In this document: positions 57,564 through 64,000 of the stretch, piece by piece
Position numbering within the stretch: the stretch's first letter is position 1
Layout: every line of letters begins with the position of its first letter
Origin: Bacteroides intestinalis
GTDB lineage: Bacteria > Bacteroidota > Bacteroidia > Bacteroidales > Bacteroidaceae
NCBI RefSeq assembly: GCF_003464595.1
Contig: NZ_QRZF01000004.1
Coordinates: 62,001-126,000 of the forward strand
Reading direction: 5' to 3'
Length of the DNA stretch: 64,000 nt
The notes under the pieces: model-generated
Told to the model about the DNA's origin: nothing
The model's database searches: none
The model's input: the letters and a program-made list of their open reading frames with translations, nothing else
Translations under genes and position numbers: made by a program

Positions 57564-58769
57564 ATGAAAGCTTGTTTTATGGGCTTGGGCTATATTGGTT
57601 TGCCCACAGCCATCATTGCCGCCAAGCACGGCATTCAGATTACGGGTGTTGACATCAACCCCAAAGTAGTGGAAATGACAAATGCAGGACGTCTGCACAT
57701 CATTGAACCGGGTATTGAAGAGATGCTGAAAGAGGTGGTGGCCTCGGGGATGCTGAAAGCATCGACTACTCCTGAAACCGCTGATGCCTACTTCATGGTG
57801 GTGCCCACTCCGTTTAAGGGCAATCATGAACCGGATGTGAGCTACGTAGAAGCTGCTACACGTGCGGTGCTTCCGTTCTTGAAAGAGGGCGACTTGTATG
57901 TGATTGAATCAACTTCGCCGGTAGGTACTACTGAGGTGATGGCAAATATCATCTTTGCTGAGCGACCAGAGTTGAAGGATAAAATCTACATCGCATACTG
58001 CCCAGAGCGTATTTTGCCAGGAAATGTGATTTATGAATTGGTACACAATGACCGGGTGATTGGCGGTATGAATGAGGCTTCAACCGATAAAGCGATAGAG
58101 TTCTATGCCCGGTTTGTACAAGGTACTCTACACAAGACCAATGCCCGCACGGCGGAGATGTGTAAACTGACTGAGAATTCCAGTCGTGACGTGCAGATTG
58201 CTTTCGCCAACGAACTTTCCATCATTTGCGACAAGGCTGGTATCAATGTATGGGAGCTGATTAATCTTGCCAACAAGCACCCGCGCGTGAACATCCTTCA
58301 ACCGGGTTGCGGTGTAGGTGGTCATTGTATTGCGGTGGATCCTTATTTCATTACTTCGGACTTCCCCGCCGAGAGCAAGTTGATTGCCAATGCACGCGAA
58401 ATTAACAATTACAAGGCCTTCTGGTGTGCAGAGCGTGTGAAGAATGCCATGCTGGAGTTTGAACTGAAGAACCATCGTAAGCCTACTGTGGCTATGATGG
58501 GACTGGCTTTTAAACCGAATATCGATGACTTGCGCGAAAGTCCGTCGAAGTATATCACGACCAAAGTGATGCAGAGCTGTAACAATGCTAATATCCTTGT
58601 GGTGGAGCCAAATGTGAAGGAACACAACGTGTTTAAACTGACCGACTACCGCGAGGCATACAATAAAGCTGACATCGTGGCGTTCCTCACTGCGCACAAC
58701 GAGTTTAAGACATTGGAGTGGAGTTGCGACAAGGTGATATTGGACTTCTGCGGAATATTCAAGAAGTGA
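57564..58769 (+). CDS. wecC: UDP-N-acetyl-D-mannosamine dehydrogenase
   Basis: Oxidises UDP-ManNAc to UDP-ManNAcA with two NAD+. It begins with the Rossmann motif CFMGLGYIGLPTAIIAAKHG. The thioester cysteine lies in LQPGCGVGGHCIAVDPYF, with the catalytic region AYCPERILPGN before it and FKPNIDDLRESPSKY in the C-terminal domain. At 401 residues it is full length. Assignment as ManNAc-specific instead of another UDP-sugar dehydrogenase is inferred from the adjacent epimerase. Confidence 0.92.
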   Translation: MKACFMGLGYIGLPTAIIAAKHGIQITGVDINPKVVEMTNAGRLHIIEPGIEEMLKEVVASGMLKASTTPETADAYFMVVPTPFKGNHEPDVSYVEAATRAVLPFLKEGDLYVIESTSPVGTTEVMANIIFAERPELKDKIYIAYCPERILPGNVIYELVHNDRVIGGMNEASTDKAIEFYARFVQGTLHKTNARTAEMCKLTENSSRDVQIAFANELSIICDKAGINVWELINLANKHPRVNILQPGCGVGGHCIAVDPYFITSDFPAESKLIANAREINNYKAFWCAERVKNAMLEFELKNHRKPTVAMMGLAFKPNIDDLRESPSKYITTKVMQSCNNANILVVEPNVKEHNVFKLTDYREAYNKADIVAFLTAHNEFKTLEWSCDKVILDFCGIFKK

Positions 58770-58782
58770 GAGAGCTATAGAA

Positions 58783-59709
58783 ATGCCCGAAGGTAAAATG
58801 AAGACAAGACAGGTAGGAATGGTGCTATGGATAGCTATCTTGCTGTTTATGGTGGCATCCTCACTCTATGCACAAAAAGCTTCCACTCTGGTACAGTCGA
58901 AAGTGGAAATATTTACCGGAGCGGAGTTACACTACCGCGACTTGTTCTACGGAAAGATTTACGAAGTGCTGGTGAACTTCACTCCGGGAGTGAAATGGAA
59001 CATGGGCAGGCAGTGGATGTTGGCGGGACAGGCTATCATCCCAGTATATAACGACTATGGAAGCCGATACAAGAAGGTGAGGCTGAACATGGCGGTTCTT
59101 TCCAAGGAATGGGACTGGAACAGAAAGCAGTTCTTGAAGATGAGTGGCGGTCTGTTCGGTATGGAGCGTTATGGCTTGGATGTGAAGTGGATGTATCCCG
59201 TGAACCACTGGTTAGCACTGGATGCGCAAGTGGGACTGACGGGCTTCTGCTCTATGGCTGCGGGCTGGGAATGCAGCAAGATGACGCGCGTAAGCGGATG
59301 GGCTGGTGTAAGAGTTTACTTGGAAAAGGTGAATACGGAAATGCGACTGAAGGGTGGCAGATTTATATATGAAGACTATGGCATGTATGCCGAGGCAATG
59401 CGGCACTTTAAGCATTGTACGGTGGGTGTGTATGCACAGTATAGCGACCAATGGAAAGAAAATGGTGGATTCAAGGTGGTGATGATGATTCCACCCTACA
59501 AGCGTAAGACTCGCAAGGTGCAGGTGCGCCCGGCATCGAATTTCAGACTAACCTACAACATACAAGGACAAGGCTATGCGGTGAAAACATACAATACCGA
59601 CCCGGAAGAGAACGAACGTGAAGGCTGGTTTGACCGTGAACGGTTAGACTGGGGTGCGAATACGATGCACCCAGACTTTGTGATAAAGAAGAAAGGAGGG
59701 CGTGAATGA
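58783..59709 (+). CDS. YjbH C-terminal-half-like outer-membrane protein
   Basis: A 308-residue secreted protein; ATG codons at 58783 and 58798 are both possible, and the second gives a cleaner signal peptide (MKTRQVGMVLWIAILLFMVA, then SSLYAQ). The body is rich in aromatic and alternating polar/hydrophobic residues as in an outer-membrane beta-barrel. KMSGGLFGMERYGLDVKWMYPVNHWLALDAQVGLTG resembles the second half of YjbH exopolysaccharide proteins. Its likely role is capsule export or surface organisation. It overlaps the next YjbH-like gene by 4 bp (ATGATG/TGA). Confidence 0.6.
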   Translation: MPEGKMKTRQVGMVLWIAILLFMVASSLYAQKASTLVQSKVEIFTGAELHYRDLFYGKIYEVLVNFTPGVKWNMGRQWMLAGQAIIPVYNDYGSRYKKVRLNMAVLSKEWDWNRKQFLKMSGGLFGMERYGLDVKWMYPVNHWLALDAQVGLTGFCSMAAGWECSKMTRVSGWAGVRVYLEKVNTEMRLKGGRFIYEDYGMYAEAMRHFKHCTVGVYAQYSDQWKENGGFKVVMMIPPYKRKTRKVQVRPASNFRLTYNIQGQGYAVKTYNTDPEENEREGWFDRERLDWGANTMHPDFVIKKKGGRE

Positions 59710-60494
59710 TGCTAAGCACAAAATCAGTAATGAGACATATCCTTTTTCTGCTTTTCGTAGGAATGTCTTCTTTGGCTTTCGCCCAGCAATACACCGGAAT
59801 GAGCGGACTTATCCATGTGCCTACTGCGGATATGAATGATATGGGGGAAGCACGTATAGGCGGACATTTTTTGAACAAAGAATTTGTGCCTAATGAAGCG
59901 TTTGCCTTTCGCGGAAGCAAGTATCATACAAACACCCATTATCTGAGTATAACTCCTTTTTCTTGGATAGAGCTGGCATATACCTGTACACTGATGAAGG
60001 GATATAAGAACAATGAGGACTTGGATGATTATGGCTATTACCATAAAGATCGTTATTTCTCCATCAAAGTGCAACCCATCAGGGAACATGAAGGCAAGTG
60101 GTGGCCAAGCATTGCTATCGGTAGCAACGACCCTGTTACTACTAGCAATAAAAAGGATAGGACAGATCTACCGGAAAAGAATCGAAATCAGATATTCGCC
60201 AACTTCTACATTGCCGCCACCAAACATTTCTCTCTACAAAATCAAGTTGTAGGCATCCATCTGGCTTACCGCAAATGGAAGCGCAACTACAATAGCAAGT
60301 GGAACGGACCTGTTGGTGGCATCACTTTTCAACCTTCTTTCCAAAAAAACTTGCGCCTGATAGCAGAATATACCGGTAATGAGGTAAATGTAGGCTTTGA
60401 CTGGAAGTTGTGGAAGCATCTGCTGCTACAATCTTCCTTACAGGACGGAAGATATTTTACCGGAGGCATCTGCTTCTGCATGAATCTATTGTGA
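59706..60494 (+). CDS. YjbH-domain outer-membrane protein (N-terminal half)
   Basis: A 262-residue protein with signal peptide (about residues 9-26, ending LAFAQ). The first mature residues, TGMSGLIHVPTADMNDMGEARIG, are the standard opening of YjbH proteins. Short beta strands such as YLSITPFSWIELAYTCTLMKG follow, and the end is FTGGICFCMNLL. E. coli YjbH is about 700 residues; here its two halves seem to be separate, adjacent genes in reverse order. It is the last gene of the capsule locus. The ATG at 59706 overlaps the stop of the preceding gene. Confidence 0.72.
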   Translation: MMLSTKSVMRHILFLLFVGMSSLAFAQQYTGMSGLIHVPTADMNDMGEARIGGHFLNKEFVPNEAFAFRGSKYHTNTHYLSITPFSWIELAYTCTLMKGYKNNEDLDDYGYYHKDRYFSIKVQPIREHEGKWWPSIAIGSNDPVTTSNKKDRTDLPEKNRNQIFANFYIAATKHFSLQNQVVGIHLAYRKWKRNYNSKWNGPVGGITFQPSFQKNLRLIAEYTGNEVNVGFDWKLWKHLLLQSSLQDGRYFTGGICFCMNLL

Positions 60495-60538
60495 TAGTTA
60501 TTTATTTTTCATCATCAATAACATTAAACTTTTATTTT

Positions 60539-61729
60539 ATGGGAAAATTTGTAAAGAAAGGAGCTTTCATGCTCCTTGTTGCCTTCCTCGCTTTAGGTAT
60601 GGCAAATTGTAAAGACGATGATCCGGACTACGAGAACGTAACGCCGCCGGAAGTGCCCGTTACCAACAGTATCAGCGGTGTGATTACAGGTGTCAGTGGA
60701 GAAGGTATCAATGGAGCTACCGTCACAATGGACGGAACCACCACTTTAAAAACCGCTGCCGACGGAACATATGCCTTTGAAGACGTCAAAGCAGGAAGTC
60801 ACACTCTGAAAGCGGAAGCCAACGGCAAAATTGCCAAAGAAGAGAGTGTGAGCGTGGAAAACAGTGAAAAGGGAAGCATTGTCCTCTGGAATGCCACTCT
60901 TGCCAATGAAGGCATAACCATAACCACCAAAGAAGACGTTGCGGGTGAAGCCAAAGTGGAGACCGAAACCGTGAAAGGTAATGAGAAGGCAAAAATTGAG
61001 ATTACCGTAACAGTGCCGGAGAATGCCGTATCAGACAAGACCGCGACTATTACACTAACTCCGATTTATAGTGTAGACGATGCCGCTAAATCCAGATCTA
61101 CACGGGCGAGTGAAGAATCCGTACTTCTGGTAGGAACAAACCTGAAGTGCTCTAATGCATCAGCCACCCTTGCTACACCGATGACCCTGACATACAATGT
61201 GGATGCTGAGATAACAGGCAGCGTTTCTGCCAAGAAGCTGGTCAACGGTTTATGGGTAAATGCTCCGTTTGAAGTTAATGAAGGAACTATTTCCGTGACA
61301 GCAGACTCTTTCACATCCTACTCCCTGTTCCTGAACGCAAGTATTACAACCAAGACATCCAGCGAAGTTTTAACATTCAATCCAAACACTTTTGACAATT
61401 TGTATGGTAGCGGCGATATGGCTGTAGGCACTTCTTCTTATCAATATAAGGTGGGTACGGAAATTACCTCCTCCGGAACAACCAAACTTACCGCATATCT
61501 GATTGAAATTCTGGCCCGTCTGGCAGGCGCAAGCGTTACAACAATTGAGAAAAACTATCCTATCAATGTAACTTTATCCATAGGAACAGCACTGAGCATC
61601 AGTGGTACACAGTCTGCAACCACTTATACGGTTTCTGCACTGAAACGCTCAGTTTCGGGCAAGAAATATGGAAATATTTCAGTCACAACCAGAGCCTACA
61701 ACCGCCAACATACGGGTGGCAGCAACTGA
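60539..61729 (+). CDS. Lipoprotein with a carboxypeptidase-regulatory-like domain
   Basis: A 396-residue lipoprotein. The start at 60539 (MGKFVKKGAFMLLVAFLALGMANC) gives a clear lipobox; the frame is open back to 60410, but that part overlaps the YjbH gene. Residues about 42-120 form a carboxypeptidase-regulatory-like fold (SISGVITGVSGEGINGATVTMDGTTTLKTAADGTYAFEDVKAG). Two further beta-rich regions follow, with no transmembrane part. It could bind surface glycans, but there is no direct support. It lies 44 bp after the capsule locus on the same strand and ends at a terminator. Confidence 0.72.
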   Translation: MGKFVKKGAFMLLVAFLALGMANCKDDDPDYENVTPPEVPVTNSISGVITGVSGEGINGATVTMDGTTTLKTAADGTYAFEDVKAGSHTLKAEANGKIAKEESVSVENSEKGSIVLWNATLANEGITITTKEDVAGEAKVETETVKGNEKAKIEITVTVPENAVSDKTATITLTPIYSVDDAAKSRSTRASEESVLLVGTNLKCSNASATLATPMTLTYNVDAEITGSVSAKKLVNGLWVNAPFEVNEGTISVTADSFTSYSLFLNASITTKTSSEVLTFNPNTFDNLYGSGDMAVGTSSYQYKVGTEITSSGTTKLTAYLIEILARLAGASVTTIEKNYPINVTLSIGTALSISGTQSATTYTVSALKRSVSGKKYGNISVTTRAYNRQHTGGSN

Positions 61730-61760
61730 TGAAATAAATTTCTCTTATCAACCTGGATTA

Positions 61761-61795
61761 AAGCCAATCACCTCATCGTGGTTGGCTTTTTTTTA
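61761..61795 (+). terminator. Terminator after the lipoprotein gene
   Basis: AAGCCAATCAC pairs with GTGGTTGGCTT (one G-U pair) over a 6 nt loop and is followed by a run of T, 32 bp past the stop. Confidence 0.85.
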
Positions 61796-61796
61796 T

Positions 61797-61804
61797 TACT
61801 TTTG
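61797..61804 (+). promoter_or_regulatory. -7 box of the receiver/PEP-binding gene
   Basis: TACTTTTG matches TAnnTTTG, 31 bp before the ATG at 61835. No -33 box at standard spacing. Confidence 0.5.
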
Positions 61805-61834
61805 TCCATCCAAACCAATAATTCGTGATAGGCC

Positions 61835-64000
61835 ATGCTCAGCAAGCTTAAATTAAACCAGCTTTATTTTAAAGATACGCAGTTCGCCAACCTGATGACG
61901 CGCCGCATTTTCAACATTCTTCTGATAGCCAACCCCTATGATGCTTTCATGCTGGAAGACGACGGACGTATAGATGAAAAAATCTTTAACGAATACACAT
62001 CGCTCTCCCTGCGCTATCCACCACGTTTTACCCAGGCATCCACCTGTGAAGAAGCGTTGGCACAACTTTCCACCGTACCGTTCGACCTCATCATCTGCAT
62101 GCCGGGTACGGGAGATAACGACAGTTTCGATGTAGCACGCCACATCAAGGGCCTGTACGAGCATATCCCCATGGTGATACTGACTCCTTTCAGTCACGGC
62201 ATCACCAAGCGTATTGCCAATGAAGACCTGAGCCCCTTCGAATATATCTTCTGTTGGCTGGGAAATACCGATTTGCTGGTGTCTATCATCAAACTGATAG
62301 AGGATAAAATGAACCTGGAACACGATGTAAACGAAGTCGGTGTACAAGTGATTCTGGTAGTGGAAGATGGTATCCGGTTCTACTCATCCATCTTGCCCAA
62401 CCTGTATAAATTCGTACTGAAACAAAGCCAGGAATTCAGTACCGAAGCATTGAATGCCCACCAACGGACACTGCGTATGCGTGGACGTCCGAAGATCGTG
62501 CTGGCGCGTACCTATGAAGAAGCTACCGGTATCTACGAGAAATACAAGAATAATATATTAGGAGTGATTACCGATGTTCGCTTCCCGCGTGTGGAACGTG
62601 GCGAAAAGGATGGACTGGCAGGTATCAAGCTGTGCGCCGCCATCCGTAAGGAAGATCCGTTCGTGCCGCTCATCATCCAGTCGTCCGAATCGGAAAATGC
62701 ACTGTATGCATCCAAATACGGTGCCGCCTTCATCGACAAGAACTCCAAGAAGATGGATGTGGACCTGCGCCGCATCGTATCGGACAACTTCGGTTTCGGC
62801 GATTTCATTTTCCGCAATCCCGATACGCTGGAAGAGATAGCCCGCGTAAAGAATCTGAAAGAATTGCAGAATATCCTCTTTGCCGTACCTGCAGAGTCGT
62901 TCCTCTACCATATCAGCCGTAACCACGTCAGCCGCTGGCTCTACTCACGCGCCATGTTCCCGGTGGCAGAGTTCCTGAAACCTATCACTTGGAACAGCCT
63001 GCAAGACGTGGATGCCCACCGCAAGATCATCTTCGAAGCCATCGTAAAATACCGCAAGATGAAGAACCAGGGTGTGGTAGCTGTGTTCAAGCGTGACCGC
63101 TTCGACCGTTACTCCAACTTTGCCCGTATCGGCGATGGTTCATTGGGAGGCAAAGGTCGTGGATTGGCTTTTATTGACAACATGGTGAAGCATCATCCCG
63201 AATTTGAAGAGTTCGATAATGCCCGCGTTGCCATCCCTAAGACAGTGGTACTCTGTACCGATGTCTTCGACGAGTTCATGGAGACAAACAACCTGTATCA
63301 GGTAGCCCTCTCCGATGCTGATGACGACTTAATCCTGCGCTACTTCCTGAAAGCCAAACTACCCGATCGGTTGGTGGAAGACTTCTTCACCTTCTTCGAT
63401 GTAGTGAAGTCACCGCTTGCCATCCGCTCGTCTTCCTTGCTCGAAGATTCGCACTATCAGCCCTTCGCCGGAATCTATAATACTTATATGATTCCGTATC
63501 TGGATGATAAATACGAAATGCTCCGGATGCTGTCCGACGCCATCAAAGGTGTATATGCTTCGGTCTATTTCCGCGATAGCAAGGCGTATATGCAGGCCAC
63601 AAGCAATGTCATCGACCAGGAAAAGATGGCTGTCATCCTGCAAGAGGTAGTCGGCAACCAATATGGCGACCGTTATTATCCCAGTATGTCCGGCGTGGCA
63701 CGTTCACTCAACTATTACCCCATCGGTGATGAAAAGGCCGAAGAAGGTACAGTAAACCTCGCCCTCGGTCTTGGCAAGTACATCGTAGACGGTGGCATGA
63801 CGCTCCGTTTCTCTCCCTATCATCCGCATCAGATTCTGCAAACCAGCGAAATGGAGATAGCCCTGAAAGAGACGCAAACCCGTTTCTACGCCCTCGACCT
63901 GCGCAATGCCGGACACGATTTCTCTATGGACGATGGCTTTAACCTGCTGAAACTACACGTGAAAGAGGCGGAAAAGGATGGAGCACTGAACTACATAGCC
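61835..64000 (+). CDS. Receiver-like and PEP/pyruvate-binding domain protein, 3' end cut by window
   Basis: The first 722 codons of a large cytoplasmic protein found in Bacteroidota. Residues about 25-150 form a receiver-like domain whose phospho-acceptor position reads FDLIICMPG, without the usual Asp. A second receiver-like domain (about 165-320) has VILVVEDG and a retained Asp in GVITDVRFP. From about 415 there is a PEP synthase/pyruvate phosphate dikinase N-terminal domain: RIGDGSLGGKGRGLAFIDNM and SPLAIRSSSLLEDSHYQPFAGIYNT, the ATP-binding signature. The catalytic His domain, if present, lies beyond the window. The substrate is not known. Confidence 0.82.
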   Translation, partial: MLSKLKLNQLYFKDTQFANLMTRRIFNILLIANPYDAFMLEDDGRIDEKIFNEYTSLSLRYPPRFTQASTCEEALAQLSTVPFDLIICMPGTGDNDSFDVARHIKGLYEHIPMVILTPFSHGITKRIANEDLSPFEYIFCWLGNTDLLVSIIKLIEDKMNLEHDVNEVGVQVILVVEDGIRFYSSILPNLYKFVLKQSQEFSTEALNAHQRTLRMRGRPKIVLARTYEEATGIYEKYKNNILGVITDVRFPRVERGEKDGLAGIKLCAAIRKEDPFVPLIIQSSESENALYASKYGAAFIDKNSKKMDVDLRRIVSDNFGFGDFIFRNPDTLEEIARVKNLKELQNILFAVPAESFLYHISRNHVSRWLYSRAMFPVAEFLKPITWNSLQDVDAHRKIIFEAIVKYRKMKNQGVVAVFKRDRFDRYSNFARIGDGSLGGKGRGLAFIDNMVKHHPEFEEFDNARVAIPKTVVLCTDVFDEFMETNNLYQVALSDADDDLILRYFLKAKLPDRLVEDFFTFFDVVKSPLAIRSSSLLEDSHYQPFAGIYNTYMIPYLDDKYEMLRMLSDAIKGVYASVYFRDSKAYMQATSNVIDQEKMAVILQEVVGNQYGDRYYPSMSGVARSLNYYPIGDEKAEEGTVNLALGLGKYIVDGGMTLRFSPYHPHQILQTSEMEIALKETQTRFYALDLRNAGHDFSMDDGFNLLKLHVKEAEKDGALNYIA

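Overview
The window looks like a chromosome segment of a gut Bacteroides species. The signs are SusC/SusD outer-membrane pairs, a one-protein hybrid two-component regulator, TAnnTTTG-type promoter boxes, an UpxY-type capsule antiterminator, and many lipoproteins with an early lipobox. No rRNA, tRNA or CRISPR array was seen.

Layout. (1) 1-3.5 kb: the start of an NADP-type glutamate dehydrogenase gene (cut by the window edge) and a prolyl oligopeptidase lipoprotein, both on the minus strand. (2) 4-30.3 kb: a polysaccharide utilization locus (PUL). The plus strand carries a GH9 enzyme, a ThuA-like protein, a decayed membrane acetyltransferase remnant, a beta-helix protein, two SusC/SusD pairs and a TIG-domain surface lipoprotein. 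The minus strand carries a ROK sugar kinase, a NagB-type deaminase, a FucP/NagP-like sugar permease and a GH18-ThuA fusion, preceded by the hybrid regulator. Together they suggest uptake of an amino-sugar glycan, with hexosamine phosphorylated and deaminated to fructose-6-phosphate. No NagA deacetylase is present in the window.

(3) 30.4-60.5 kb: a phase-variable capsular polysaccharide locus. A tyrosine recombinase gene is followed by an approximately 300 bp segment bounded by 18 bp inverted repeats. The segment carries a promoter that points away from the capsule operon in this sequence (OFF state). Downstream lie upxY, a WecA-like initiating transferase, Wza, a Wzc-type tyrosine kinase, a PHP phosphatase, an AT-rich block of glycosyltransferases, flippase, polymerase and acetyltransferases, then a WecG/TagA-type transferase, wecB, wecC and two YjbH-like genes. 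WecA, WecB, WecC and WecG together suggest a repeat unit beginning GlcNAc-ManNAcA. A cassette in the opposite orientation (amidase, smalltalk peptide, HU-like protein, DUF4248, DUF3987, VirE-N/BT4734-like) sits inside the operon. Several junctions hold gene remnants, which indicates repeated recombination.

(4) 60.5-64 kb: a lipoprotein with a carboxypeptidase-regulatory-like domain, a terminator, and the 5' part of a receiver/PEP-synthase-like gene cut by the window end.

Family assignments come from recognised motifs in the translated sequence and were not checked against a database.
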